Of a DNA stretch of 64,000 nt, positions 33,194 through 42,804 are shown one piece after another. Numbering within the stretch: position 1 is the stretch's first letter; each line of letters starts with the position of its first letter. Location of the stretch: positions 62,001-126,000 of the forward strand of contig NZ_JALJCW010000003.1 of the NCBI RefSeq assembly GCF_023634025.1, given 5' to 3'. Source of the DNA: Hanstruepera flava. Its GTDB lineage: Bacteria; Bacteroidota; Bacteroidia; Flavobacteriales; Flavobacteriaceae. The position numbers and the translations under genes are program-made. Below the pieces are notes generated by a model. The model was given only the letters and a program-made list of their open reading frames with translations. It was not told where the DNA came from and did not search any database.

Positions 33194-33267
<74 letters not shown>

Positions 33268-33323
33268 ATGTGGACTGCAAATATACAACCGTTTTTAAAT
33301 ATAACAAGTATTATTTGCATAAA

Positions 33324-33506
33324 TTATTGCTCAATACTTTTAACCTCAAATAAAGTCACCAATGCTTTATCGATAACAAATTGAATTTGAATAGGGTTAC
33401 AGCATACTTCACAGTCTTCAATATATTCTTGTTTAGTAATGGATTCGTCCAAAAACATTGATATGGTTTGCCAACAATATGGACATTGAAAAAAGTGTTG
33501 AATCAT
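33324..33506 (-). CDS. CPXCG-motif cysteine-rich zinc-ribbon protein
   Basis: 60 aa, the usual size for this small family. Two Cys pairs are seen: CPYC near residue 8 and CEVCC near residue 32, a zinc-ribbon arrangement. The family is short, cytoplasmic and uncharacterised. It is the first core-type gene to the right of the tRNA. The stop lies 56 bp from the tRNA 5' end. Confidence 0.8.
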   Translation of the reverse strand: MIQHFFQCPYCWQTISMFLDESITKQEYIEDCEVCCNPIQIQFVIDKALVTLFEVKSIEQ

Positions 33507-33519
33507 AACTTAAAAATAC

Positions 33520-33556
33520 AAAAAAAGGAGACCTTTTATTTGATCTCCTCTTTTTT
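33520..33556. terminator. Terminator after the LRR gene
   Basis: AAAAAAGGAGA and TCTCCTCTTTTTT arms around a 12-base loop, with A- and T-runs at both sides. It lies 22 bp after the stop codon of the LRR gene on the minus strand. Confidence 0.6.
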
Positions 33557-33577
33557 AATGATATTAAAACTTAATAA

Positions 33578-34399
33578 TTAATCATTGTCTGTAATTGTTG
33601 TTGCTTCATTACTAGCATTGAAATCCAGAAAATTTGGATTGTTACCATTAATCATACTAATGTAGTCTTGATTTAATTTGTTATCACTTACCATAAACGT
33701 TTCTAATTTAGGGAAATGAGAAATCTCGAACGGTAAATCACCTGTTAATTCATTGCTAGCTAAAATCAATTGTTCCAATTGTAATAATCCTGCAATTTCA
33801 ACTGGTACTTCACCAGAAATCTCATTATCGATTAAACTTAATTTTTGTAGGTTAATTAGGGTTGCTATTTGAGTTGGAATAGTTCCTGTTAAATTGTTGC
33901 TTCCTAATAATAATTCTTTCAAGTTAGTTAAGCTACCAATAGTTGTTGGTATTTCGCCTATTAAATTATTACTGTATAATCTTAATATTTCTAAATTGGA
34001 AAGTTGACCAATTTCGTTAGGAATTTCACCTTCAAAACTATTCATAAATAACTCTAAAGAAACCAATTCTGTTAAGTTTCCTATAGAACTTGGTATTTCT
34101 CCTGAAATTTTATTAAAACCTAAATTTAGTTTTTGCAAATAAGAAAGTTCACCTATTTCTTGAGGTAAATGTCCTTGAAGATTATTAAATTCTAAACTTA
34201 ATTCAACAACATGATTATTTTTAACGGTTACTCCGTACCATGTTTCTACTGGCGTACTAAAATCCCAAGTGTTTTTCCACTGTTCGCCCTGTGTTGAATT
34301 ATATAAAGCTATTAGTACTTCCTTTTCGTTAGTAGAGACATTTGCAAACGTAATTGCAGAAACAAAAAGGCACATAAGTGTTTGTGTAAAAGTTCTCAT
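33578..34399 (-). CDS. Secreted leucine-rich-repeat protein
   Basis: 273 aa with a signal peptide (to about residue 19, VSAITFA). A short N-terminal cap (KEVLIALYNSTQGEQW) is followed by about eight LRRs of the plant-like type, each with the pattern LxLxxNxLxGxIPxxIGxLxxL (…GEIPNEIGQLSNLEILRL…). There is no membrane anchor, no lipobox and no type IX C-terminal sorting domain that I can recognise. Probably a periplasmic or surface protein-binding module. Alone in its transcript, with a hairpin terminator behind it. Confidence 0.88.
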   Translation of the reverse strand: MRTFTQTLMCLFVSAITFANVSTNEKEVLIALYNSTQGEQWKNTWDFSTPVETWYGVTVKNNHVVELSLEFNNLQGHLPQEIGELSYLQKLNLGFNKISGEIPSSIGNLTELVSLELFMNSFEGEIPNEIGQLSNLEILRLYSNNLIGEIPTTIGSLTNLKELLLGSNNLTGTIPTQIATLINLQKLSLIDNEISGEVPVEIAGLLQLEQLILASNELTGDLPFEISHFPKLETFMVSDNKLNQDYISMINGNNPNFLDFNASNEATTITDND

Positions 34400-34512
34400 A
34401 TTTCAATAGATTTGGGTTTAATCTATATCAATATTAGACTTAATTAGGTTTAAAACCAAATTTATTCGATGAACTGCACGTTTCGTTAAGAATTTATAAG
34501 GCTAATTATCAA

Positions 34513-36420
34513 TTAATTACTAGAATCAATAGCTTCTTGAACCGTTTCCCATTCAGACATTAATTTTTCCAATTTCTCCTTTTTGGCATTATACTTATCA
34601 AAAAAACTGGGGTTAGATACTACTTCGTCATAATTGGTTGCAAGCTCAACATCAATACCTTTTATTTCCTTTTCCAACTCATGAATTTTAGACTCTAAAT
34701 TGCTTAACTTATTATTTAAGGATTTTAGTTTCTTTTGAGCTTCATAAGAGTCTTTATTACTTGTTTTTGGCTTTTCTTTTTCTACATTACGTTTTTCAAC
34801 CTCTCTCAAGTTCTCCACATTGCGTTGCTCTAAATAATAGTCTATATTACCTAAATACTCCTTTATTTTATGATCTTTAAATTCATAAACTGTTTCTGTA
34901 AGACCTTGAAGAAAATCACGGTCGTGTGAAACTAAAATTAAAGTGCCTTCAAAGTTTTTTAAAGCCTCTTTTAGTACATTTTTCGATTTGATATCTAAAT
35001 GGTTAGTAGGCTCATCCATTACCAAAACATTAAAGGGTTGAAGCAATAATTTAGCCAAGGCCAATCTATTCCTTTCGCCTCCTGAAAGCACGCGAACGTA
35101 TTTTTCTACTTCGTCGCCCCGAAACAAAAACGAACCCAGTATATCTCTAACTTTACTTCTATTGGATTCATTTGCCGCATCAATCATAGTGTCTAATACG
35201 GTTTTATTACCATCAAGATATTCAGCCTGATTTTGGGCAAAATAGGCTATCTGTACATTGTGTCCCAATTTTAATTCGCCTTGGTGCTTTATTTCTCCCA
35301 CGATTATTTTAGCCAAAGTAGATTTTCCTTGACCATTTTGTCCAACAAAGGCTGTTTTAGCATCTCGTGGTATAGATAGGCTAATGTTGTTTAATACTTG
35401 TAAGTCACCATAACTTTTAGAAACATTTTGCGCTTCAATAACCACCTTTCCTGGGGTTACAGAAACAGGAAATCTTAAAGTCATGACACTATTATCGTCT
35501 TCATCTACCTCAACACGGTCCATGCGGTCCAATTTCTTTATTAAAGATTGGGCCATAGTAGCCTTTGATGCTTTGGCTCGAAACTTTTCAATCAACTTTT
35601 CCGTTTGTTGTATATGCTTCTCTTGATTTTTTTGCGTGGCTAGCTGCTGCTCTTTTATTTCTTTACGAAGTTCCAGAAATTTAGTATAAGGCTTATTGTA
35701 ATCATATATACGTCCTAGAGAAATTTCAATGGTACGATTGGTTACATTATCTAAAAACATCTTGTCATGCGATACAATAACAACAGCACCAGGATAATTT
35801 TTTAAGAATCCTTCTAGCCAAATTATGGATTCAATATCCAAATGGTTTGTAGGCTCATCTAACAACAGTAAGTCGTTATTTTGAAGCAGAAGCTTGGCGA
35901 GTTCAATGCGCATACGCCAACCACCAGAAAACGTATCGGTTAGTTTATCAAAGTCTTCACGCTTAAATCCTAACCCTTGTAATATCTTTTCGGTTTCACC
36001 TTGGTAATTGTAACCACCATGAATCTCATACTGGTGTTGTAGCTCATTTAAGTCAATCATTAATTGATTATAGCCATCGCTCTCATAATCGGTTCTTTCA
36101 GCTAATTGCTTATTAACGCCTTCAATCTCACGTTCTATTTTTTTTATCTCATGAAAAGCTTCATAAGATTCCTCTAAAACCGTTTTGCCAAACTCAAAAT
36201 CTAAATCTTGTTTTAAAAAACCTATTTTCAAGCTTTTGTCTGCAGCTATTTGCCCCGAATCTGGGTCTAATTCTTTTGCAAGAATTTTAAGCATGGTTGA
36301 CTTACCCGCTCCATTTTTTCCAATTAAACCTATACGGTCTCCCGCAGATAATTTAAATGCAATCTCCTCGAACAAGTATTCGCCTTGAAATGAAATAGAA
36401 AGATTATGAATATTAAGCAT
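34513..36420 (-). CDS. ABC-F family ATP-binding protein (Uup/EttA type)
   Basis: 635 aa from ATG 36420. The frame is open up to 36510, but MLNIHNLSISFQG at 36420 is the standard N-terminus of the family. It has two ABC domains: Walker A GKNGAGKST and GQNGQGKST, signature FSGGWRMR and LSGGERNR, and Walker B LLLDEPTNHLD and LVMDEPTNHLD. The linker between them carries the basic helical arm, and a charged coiled-coil tail ends the protein (residues 545-630). It has no membrane domain. ABC-F proteins act on the ribosome; the exact role (translation factor or antibiotic protection) is not clear. Divergent from the DUF983 gene. Confidence 0.92.
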   Translation of the reverse strand: MLNIHNLSISFQGEYLFEEIAFKLSAGDRIGLIGKNGAGKSTMLKILAKELDPDSGQIAADKSLKIGFLKQDLDFEFGKTVLEESYEAFHEIKKIEREIEGVNKQLAERTDYESDGYNQLMIDLNELQHQYEIHGGYNYQGETEKILQGLGFKREDFDKLTDTFSGGWRMRIELAKLLLQNNDLLLLDEPTNHLDIESIIWLEGFLKNYPGAVVIVSHDKMFLDNVTNRTIEISLGRIYDYNKPYTKFLELRKEIKEQQLATQKNQEKHIQQTEKLIEKFRAKASKATMAQSLIKKLDRMDRVEVDEDDNSVMTLRFPVSVTPGKVVIEAQNVSKSYGDLQVLNNISLSIPRDAKTAFVGQNGQGKSTLAKIIVGEIKHQGELKLGHNVQIAYFAQNQAEYLDGNKTVLDTMIDAANESNRSKVRDILGSFLFRGDEVEKYVRVLSGGERNRLALAKLLLQPFNVLVMDEPTNHLDIKSKNVLKEALKNFEGTLILVSHDRDFLQGLTETVYEFKDHKIKEYLGNIDYYLEQRNVENLREVEKRNVEKEKPKTSNKDSYEAQKKLKSLNNKLSNLESKIHELEKEIKGIDVELATNYDEVVSNPSFFDKYNAKKEKLEKLMSEWETVQEAIDSSN

Positions 36421-36500
36421 TATGTTACAATTGTTACCGGAGGTTACTAAATAAAAGTATAATTTTGTATTCCTTAAAACGCAAAAATAAACTTTTAAAT

Positions 36501-36884
36501 ATGATAACAAAAGGAACCAAGCTATATAGTATACTTACAGGTGCTTGTCCAAAATGCCATCAGGAGTCTATGTATGAAAACAAGAATCCTTATGTTTTAT
36601 CGGATGTTTTAAAAATTAAGGAAACCTGTTCAAAATGCCATACTAAATACCGTATTGAACCGTCGTTTTTTTATGGCTCTATGTATGTTAGTTATGCTGT
36701 TGGAATTGCCTTTGCGGTAGCAGCATTTGTAATTAGTTATTTATTTATAGGCACCGATTTATTAACGGCTTTTATTGCAATTGTTGGTACATTAATCGTG
36801 TGCGGTCCCATTATTATGCGTTTATCGCGTAACATATGGATTAATATTTTTATGCATTACGATAAAACACTTGTTAAGAAATAA
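36501..36884 (+). CDS. DUF983-family small membrane protein
   Basis: 127 aa from ATG 36501; a TTG-led extension from 36465 is not supported by the family's usual start (MITKGTKLYSIL). A zinc-ribbon-like start has CPKCH near residue 16 and CSKCH near 46. Two membrane segments are at about 64-90 and 92-112. The family is widespread in Bacteroidota and uncharacterised. It is convergent with the FAD oxidoreductase gene and overlaps it by 11 bases. Confidence 0.85.
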   Translation: MITKGTKLYSILTGACPKCHQESMYENKNPYVLSDVLKIKETCSKCHTKYRIEPSFFYGSMYVSYAVGIAFAVAAFVISYLFIGTDLLTAFIAIVGTLIVCGPIIMRLSRNIWINIFMHYDKTLVKK

Positions 36885-37917
36885 AGCGCGAAATATCTAT
36901 TTCAGGATTTAGGGATACACCTTCTTCTATATTATTATAAAGTTGCTTGGCAACATAAGGCCCTATCATAACGCCTCGCGTACCTAATCCGTTTAAAACG
37001 TGAATATTTTTATACTTTTTATGTGTACCTACCAACGGTCTTCTATCCTTTACTGTTGGACGAATACCTGCCTTCTGACCGACCACTTCAAAATTACATT
37101 TTAAAAACGTTTTTACTTTCGTAACTAATTCTTCCCTGGCCTTATGGGTTGGTGTATTTGTTTTATCTTCCCAATTATAGGTTGCTCCAACAGAATATAT
37201 ATCTTCTTCCTCTGGAATTAGGAAAACCGAAGCCTTTAACGAAAAATCAATCTTTAAATCTGGAGCTTGTATTGTTATTAGTTCGCCTTTTGTTCCATTC
37301 AAAGGCAAGTCATTAAAATATGGATTGGCTTTAAGGCCAAACCCTTCGCAAAAAACAATATGTTTTGCTGTTATTCCCTTGTATGAAATAATACCGTTAT
37401 CAGAATTTAATTCGGCATAACTAAATGTTTCCTCAAAAAACAAGTTTTGCTTTTTTAAGTAGTCTACATATTGTTTCAACAAAACATCTGTATCTATTCT
37501 GCCTGCATTTAAAACCTTTCCAAAACCGTATGGAGCATCTATGCACAGATTATTGTTTTGAACCAGTAAATCGCTTAAAAAAGGCTCTAAAACAGGATTA
37601 TCTGTAGCATGAAACCACATGTTTTGTTCTTCAATTGAAGCAAAGCGCCTTAAAACCGATAATTTATAATCAATTTTTTTATTTAAAAGAACTTCCAATT
37701 CCTTATAAAAAGGTAAAGCTATCTGTAACTGCTCTTGCGCTTTCCAAACTTCAGAAAATCGTTTTAAGATTACTGGATTGTACATACCTGCTGCGACTAA
37801 CGACGAACGTTGCGATGCATTGTCTATTACAACAAACGACCTATTGGCTTTACGCAAAGTTTCAGCGAAGGAAATACCTGCTAAACCACAACCAACAATT
37901 ATATAGTCAACATTCAT
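36874..37917 (-). CDS. FAD-dependent oxidoreductase, DAO family
   Basis: 347 aa from ATG 37917. A longer frame to 37965 would put extra residues before the FAD-binding start. The GxGxxG dinucleotide motif is in YIIVGCGLAGISFAE at residues 4-18, and the acidic end of beta-2 is VVIDN. The C-terminal part has GIRPTVKDRRPLVG and LNGLGTRGVMIGPY, as in D-amino-acid oxidase/glycine oxidase-like proteins. Substrate unknown; a cytoplasmic amine or amino-acid oxidase is likely. It overlaps the end of the DUF983 gene by 11 bases. Confidence 0.88.
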   Translation of the reverse strand: MNVDYIIVGCGLAGISFAETLRKANRSFVVIDNASQRSSLVAAGMYNPVILKRFSEVWKAQEQLQIALPFYKELEVLLNKKIDYKLSVLRRFASIEEQNMWFHATDNPVLEPFLSDLLVQNNNLCIDAPYGFGKVLNAGRIDTDVLLKQYVDYLKKQNLFFEETFSYAELNSDNGIISYKGITAKHIVFCEGFGLKANPYFNDLPLNGTKGELITIQAPDLKIDFSLKASVFLIPEEEDIYSVGATYNWEDKTNTPTHKAREELVTKVKTFLKCNFEVVGQKAGIRPTVKDRRPLVGTHKKYKNIHVLNGLGTRGVMIGPYVAKQLYNNIEEGVSLNPEIDISRFIS

Positions 37918-37950
37918 AATGGCAAAAATAGTGTTCTTTAAGCAAGGTGT

Positions 37951-37981
37951 AAAAAAAACGCCCACTTAAAAAGTGAGCGTT
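37951..37981 (-). terminator. Terminator of the gldKLMN operon
   Basis: Arms AACGCCCACTT and AAGTGAGCGTT around a 3-base loop. Read on the minus strand it ends in a run of eight T. It follows the gldN stop codon by 25 bp. Confidence 0.85.
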
Positions 37982-38006
37982 CTATAATATTGTATGATGT
38001 GCATAA

Positions 38007-38906
38007 TTAGTATGCCCACATATCTAATTCGAAGTTTCTAATCTTCTCCTTAATTCTATCTGATTCTAATAACTGCATTAATGCATTTTCAGAAATATAC
38101 TCGGTTACCTTACGGTCGCCATATACATTTTCTTCTTTGTAAATGTAACCATTAAAACGCCTTGAATTTAATAGATGATCAAATGAGTATGGCATAGCGC
38201 TATTCTCATTATTAAAGGCTTTCGCCTCATGCAAAATATCTCTTACATCTGGATAGAATACCCAAAATAATGCAATTGGTTCTTTATTTGCTTCGTCATC
38301 TGAATCTAAAAAGTTAACGTCTGGAGCAGCAGGTGCTATTCCAATTAAACGAAACTTCATTTCAGCTTGACGTTTATCAAAATACCATAAGCCTTTAATT
38401 AAATAGGCACTAATGTGGTACGATGTAATATCAGTCTTTACAACATACTCTGGATCAACATATCCATCAGCGTTATATTGTTCGTAACCAATATCCAAAG
38501 TATCTACTTTAGACATACTTGCTTTAAGATCATTCATTGTACGCTTTGCCGTAAAATAAGAGTCATCGTACATGTTTTCTAAATCACCGTTTCTAACGCT
38601 TTTCCATAAAACATCAAATAACGATCTTCTATTTTTACCAATATTATTGGTGTCTATTGGGTAGTACAACGGAAAGTTAACACGCTCGTCAAGAACTACC
38701 TTTTCCCATGTCATTTTAGAATACATAATATCTCTATCATCTACATAACCATATTCTAATGGTTTATCGTCATCTAAAGCTTTTTGCGCTTCTGTTTTAA
38801 CACCAATTTCTTCTGGAGATTTAGCATTTAACAGATTTGCTTGAGCCATAGAGGAAGCAGCAAATGACATGCATAAAACGGTTAATAAAAAACTTTTAAA
38901 TTTCAT
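38007..38906 (-). CDS. gldN: Gliding motility / type IX secretion protein GldN
   Basis: 299 aa with a signal peptide (to about residue 21, AASSMAQ). The GldN/PorN domain is recognisable by VDDRDIMYSKMTWEKVVLDERVNFPLYYP, here near residues 55-85. The FWVFYPDVRDIL segment is near 215. GldN sits in the periplasm and forms the ring structure with GldK at the outer membrane. It is the last gene of gldKLMN, 49 bp behind gldM and just before a terminator. Confidence 0.95.
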   Translation of the reverse strand: MKFKSFLLTVLCMSFAASSMAQANLLNAKSPEEIGVKTEAQKALDDDKPLEYGYVDDRDIMYSKMTWEKVVLDERVNFPLYYPIDTNNIGKNRRSLFDVLWKSVRNGDLENMYDDSYFTAKRTMNDLKASMSKVDTLDIGYEQYNADGYVDPEYVVKTDITSYHISAYLIKGLWYFDKRQAEMKFRLIGIAPAAPDVNFLDSDDEANKEPIALFWVFYPDVRDILHEAKAFNNENSAMPYSFDHLLNSRRFNGYIYKEENVYGDRKVTEYISENALMQLLESDRIKEKIRNFELDMWAY

Positions 38907-38955
38907 CTGTTTTAATTTTAGTTATTAGGGCTTATCATCAGATGGTAAAACCTTA

Positions 38956-40506
38956 TTAATTTGTAATTTCAACAATTACAGCAGAAACTCCTTTTAACTT
39001 GTAAGAAGAATTTCCTCTAATTTGAGCTTTAATGTCAAAAATTTGAACATTATCACCACGTCTTGCTTTACGCAACGCATTTTTCGCTTGAGAGTTTAAT
39101 TTCGTACCATTTACATTCACTGAAGGCTGACCTGGCACTTTAAATTTAAACGATGTTACTTGAATTGGTAAGTCAAAATCAAAATCATCTAATTTTGCTC
39201 CTACTGTTCCAATTTCCACACTATTACGCGGTAATTTAACTAAACCATCTTGACCACTAATGGTACCTGTTGGTTTAGGGATATCTTTAATTCTGAATTT
39301 AGCATTATCGCTAACTTTAGTTCCATCAGGTAATGTACCCGTAACGTTAATAGATACTTCTCTACCTTTTCCTGGGTTCATAACATATTTACCAACTCCA
39401 GATACTTTACTTAAACCTGGCGCACTTGCTGATACATTATTATCTGAAACACCAGCAAAAGAAATTGTCATTGGGTTAGATACACCACGATATACCACAT
39501 TCATTTTATCAGCTGAAATTGTAGCTGAATTTGGTTTAGGTACTACGGCATATGTAGACTTAACTGGAATAGTAATAATAGAATCACCTTCTTTAAATTG
39601 GAATTCACCTTCTATTTCACGCTCTCCTACAGCACCTGCTGGGAACTTCAATAAAGTTTGTCCAGCTTGCATAGATGTATCAGGTAATTCAGTTCCATTA
39701 ATAACAACTTTATCTGCTTTTAATGTTTTATCGTTTTTACCTAAAATAATACGTCCTGTAAAATCTTCGCCTGAAAAGAACGCTGTTTTATCTGGCACTA
39801 CAATAGCATCAAAGTTAGTTAAAGATGCTTCAACTTTTAATTTACCGGCTAACATAGATGATAACACTTCAGATTCTGTAGTCTTAACATCTGCTTGCAA
39901 CTGTGTCATTTTTGTTAACGACGCTACTAATGGGAAACCCTTATAGTGGTAATCTAACCAGTCTATTTTGTTTCCATCTCTATTAACAACTGGCTCTGTT
40001 GCAAATTTCTTTTCAACGTCGTCAGCTATATCGGCTAAATCAGGGTTTTGCTGAAGTACAGCAACAACACCTTCTCTAAATTTAGCAATCTCATCAAGGA
40101 ATTCTTGACCTTCTGGCTTTAACTTATCACCTTTAAAAAAGTTTTCATCTAGGTAATCGCCTTTGTCCATAATCTCATAATCAGTAGGATCATCAACAGT
40201 TGCGGTCATCTTCCCTTTTAATTCCGTTAAATACGCATTAAAATCGTCAGCCAATTTACTTATTTGATCAGCTTGTTGCTTTAATGGTTGGTATTTAGCT
40301 GGTTGTTCTGAAACTTTTTCAGCTAAACCTTGCATAAAGGCTTCGTTACGTTCTTCAGCTATCTCGTTAGATTCGGTTAATTTTTCATTCATTAAACCAA
40401 ATGCAGATAGCACTTCTTTTGACATATTTAAGGCAAGCATCGCAATGAATACCAAATACATCAAATTAATCATTTTCTGCCTTGCAGATAATTTTCCTCC
40501 TGCCAT
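38956..40506 (-). CDS. gldM: Gliding motility / type IX secretion motor protein GldM
   Basis: 516 aa, normal length. One N-terminal membrane helix (about 14-34, MINLMYLVFIAMLALNM) is followed by a coiled-coil and four periplasmic Ig-like domains (…VVPDKTAFFSGEDFTG…, PVKSTYAVVPKPNSATISADKMNVVYRG). GldM forms the shaft of the GldLM rotary motor driven by proton flow and reaches across the periplasm to GldKN. It lies 52 bp downstream of gldL and upstream of gldN. Confidence 0.97.
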   Translation of the reverse strand: MAGGKLSARQKMINLMYLVFIAMLALNMSKEVLSAFGLMNEKLTESNEIAEERNEAFMQGLAEKVSEQPAKYQPLKQQADQISKLADDFNAYLTELKGKMTATVDDPTDYEIMDKGDYLDENFFKGDKLKPEGQEFLDEIAKFREGVVAVLQQNPDLADIADDVEKKFATEPVVNRDGNKIDWLDYHYKGFPLVASLTKMTQLQADVKTTESEVLSSMLAGKLKVEASLTNFDAIVVPDKTAFFSGEDFTGRIILGKNDKTLKADKVVINGTELPDTSMQAGQTLLKFPAGAVGEREIEGEFQFKEGDSIITIPVKSTYAVVPKPNSATISADKMNVVYRGVSNPMTISFAGVSDNNVSASAPGLSKVSGVGKYVMNPGKGREVSINVTGTLPDGTKVSDNAKFRIKDIPKPTGTISGQDGLVKLPRNSVEIGTVGAKLDDFDFDLPIQVTSFKFKVPGQPSVNVNGTKLNSQAKNALRKARRGDNVQIFDIKAQIRGNSSYKLKGVSAVIVEITN

Positions 40507-40558
40507 TTCTAATTAGTTTTTTTAGTTGTTGTTAAATAAAATTTAGCTTTTAAACTAA

Positions 40559-41206
40559 TTAGCTTTTGTTCATTGCAGATAACATACCACCATATACACC
40601 ATTTAATGATGATAAGTTAGACGCTAATGATTGCATTTGTTCTTTTAATTTCGTTGCGTTTTCAACAGCTTCTTCATTGATAGCAGCTTGTCTGTTTGCA
40701 GCGTCCATTTGAACTTTATATAAACTGTTTAATGATTCCATTTGTGCAGCAGCTAATGACATTTCTTCGCCATACTTTTTTGTTGCAGCAATAGAGTCTA
40801 CAGTTGGGCTAATTCCTTTTGCAGCACCTTCAAAGTTTTTAATGCTCTCACCTAAACTAGACATTAATTCAGCATCAATTTTAGCTTCTTTTAGTAAGTT
40901 GTCTAACTTTTTAGATAATAGACCTTCTGCATCTTTAGGCTCTTCTTTCTTTTTACCCATAGACTTACCGCCTGCTAATTCAGGATATACTAATGACCAA
41001 TCTAGTTCGTCATCAACTGGTTCGAATGCTGAAATAGCAAATACAATTGCTTCTGTTACCAGACCTAATGTTAACATTACGTTACCAGTAAGTGGTCCTA
41101 TTTCAAAGTGAATAATTTTAAATAATGCTCCAATAATTACAATTGATGCTCCAAATCCATAAGACATAGTCATGAATTTCTTAAATGCTCTTGATTGTCC
41201 TGCCAT
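40559..41206 (-). CDS. gldL: Gliding motility / type IX secretion motor protein GldL
   Basis: 215 aa. Two membrane helices lie in the first 60 residues (about 13-32, YGFGASIVIIGALFKIIHFE, and 38-56). The Glu in HFE and the nearby charged residues are the proposed proton-path residues of this family. The cytoplasmic tail is long and helical. GldL forms the pentameric stator around the GldM helices in the inner membrane. The gene follows gldK by 63 bp. Confidence 0.97.
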   Translation of the reverse strand: MAGQSRAFKKFMTMSYGFGASIVIIGALFKIIHFEIGPLTGNVMLTLGLVTEAIVFAISAFEPVDDELDWSLVYPELAGGKSMGKKKEEPKDAEGLLSKKLDNLLKEAKIDAELMSSLGESIKNFEGAAKGISPTVDSIAATKKYGEEMSLAAAQMESLNSLYKVQMDAANRQAAINEEAVENATKLKEQMQSLASNLSSLNGVYGGMLSAMNKS

Positions 41207-41269
41207 AATTTTAGGTTTTAGTTAAGTAAATATTACTTAGGTAGTTTAATAGTTATTTAGATTAATTGT

Positions 41270-42646
41270 TTAGTTTTTCTTGTTTAATACAACATCAGTT
41301 CCCATGTATTGCTGTACAGTTCTGAAGCCGATATAACTTCTGGCTGAATCAGCATACTCGTAATCTCTAGAACTTACTTGCATATAGTATGCAACGTCTT
41401 TCCAAGATCCGCCACGAACCACTTTACGTTGGTTGTCTACATCATTAACACTTGGATTTACAGATGAAACAAATTCATAAGAAGATGGATCGTAAGACGC
41501 ATGCACCCATTCTGAAACATTACCTGCCATATTATATAAATTATAATCGTTTGGCTCGAATGATTTTGCCTCTACTGTGTATAATGCTTGGTCTGCTGCA
41601 TAATCTCCACGAAGTGGTTTAAAGTTTGCCATAAAGCAACCTCTATCGTTTTTAGTATAAGGTCCACCCCAAGGATAAGTTGCAGCTTGCAGTCCGCCAC
41701 GAGCAGCATATTCCCATTCTGCTTCAGATGGTAATCTATATTTATTTACAAAATGCTGTTTTTTCTCTTTTCTATATTCATTATGATATAATGTTCTCCA
41801 CTCACAAAATGCTTTTGCTTGTTTCCAAGAAACACCTACCACTGGATACTCATCGTAAGCAGCATGCCAGAAATAATCGTTATGCATTGGCTCGTTATAC
41901 GAGTAAGCAAAATCGCGAATCCAAGCCGTAGTATCTGGATATACTTCTACTTCTTCAGTAATGATAAACTCAGAACGCTTTTTCCCTTTATTTTTAGCTT
42001 TGGCTGCTTTTTCAATATCCATATACTTATATTGGAACTTGAATTTGGTTACATCCCAAGTACGTTGACCGTTATAAGATTCTTCCATTGGTAGGTACAT
42101 GGTATCCATAACTTCAGCATAGTACTCGTCTATATAATTAGCTGTATCAAATTCAATATCGATATCTTTGTTAAGCTTTCTTCCCTCATAACCTGTAGGC
42201 CCTAATCCTGCATAGTTATCATACATGTATTTTTCATATACAGACATGTTGTCTGGATCAGCATCAACAAAGGCATAATCTCCAATCGTACCAGCATCGG
42301 TTTGTGTTAAACCAACCTCATCGGCCAAAATAGCCAAACGGGTTCTGATAGTAGAATCGCGTACCCACTCTACAAACTGTCTGTATTCAGCATTAGTGAT
42401 TTCAGTCGCATCCATATAAAAAGATGTTACTGTAACAGTTTTAGCAGGTGCATCATGAATACCAGCAAGATCATCGTCTGCTTTACCCATAATAAATGCG
42501 CCACCTGGAACCAATTCCATACCGAATGGTTTTTCAGGGTGCCATTTCTTTCCTTTAGCTCCAACAAGCTGTCCTCTGTCACCAGATCCACAGCTAGAAA
42601 GTATAGCTAAAATTGCGGTTAATAAAAATAATTTCTTCATATCCAT
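41270..42646 (-). CDS. gldK: Gliding motility / type IX secretion lipoprotein GldK
   Basis: 458 aa; ATG at 42646, with a second at 42640 (MKKLFLL). The lipobox is AILSSCGSGD, with Cys near residue 19. The rest is a formylglycine-generating-enzyme (SUMF1-like) fold with GGAFIMGKADDD, VVGVSWKQAKAFCEWR, RLPSEAEWEYAARGG, NMAGNVSEWV and VVRGGSW. GldK is an outer-membrane lipoprotein that forms the ring with GldN; it has no known enzyme activity. First gene of gldKLMN. A TATGTTTA box with TTG 20 bp upstream (42692-42722) is a possible promoter. Confidence 0.96.
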   Translation of the reverse strand: MDMKKLFLLTAILAILSSCGSGDRGQLVGAKGKKWHPEKPFGMELVPGGAFIMGKADDDLAGIHDAPAKTVTVTSFYMDATEITNAEYRQFVEWVRDSTIRTRLAILADEVGLTQTDAGTIGDYAFVDADPDNMSVYEKYMYDNYAGLGPTGYEGRKLNKDIDIEFDTANYIDEYYAEVMDTMYLPMEESYNGQRTWDVTKFKFQYKYMDIEKAAKAKNKGKKRSEFIITEEVEVYPDTTAWIRDFAYSYNEPMHNDYFWHAAYDEYPVVGVSWKQAKAFCEWRTLYHNEYRKEKKQHFVNKYRLPSEAEWEYAARGGLQAATYPWGGPYTKNDRGCFMANFKPLRGDYAADQALYTVEAKSFEPNDYNLYNMAGNVSEWVHASYDPSSYEFVSSVNPSVNDVDNQRKVVRGGSWKDVAYYMQVSSRDYEYADSARSYIGFRTVQQYMGTDVVLNKKN

Positions 42647-42691
42647 AGAAAACTCGAGGTTAATAATTGTCTTAAAAAAAATTTAAGAGCG

Positions 42692-42722
42692 TAAACATAT
42701 TTATATAATTTGTAAAAAACAA
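42692..42722 (-). promoter_or_regulatory. Possible promoter of gldKLMN
   Basis: On the minus strand TATGTTTA (42692-42699) differs from TAnnTTTG at the last base only. TTG lies 20 bp upstream (42720-42722). It is 46 bp before the gldK start. Confidence 0.35.
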
Positions 42723-42804
42723 CTTTTTTTATCAAAAAAATTACATTTCATCGTTAAAAAAGTGCGTTTTACCGATGAAAAATAGCACTTAATACACTAA
42801 AAAT

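Noticed and set aside
33578-34399. LRR protein as a type IX secretion cargo
   Set aside because: The gldKLMN cluster is near, but the C-terminus has no recognisable sorting domain and ends directly after the last repeat.
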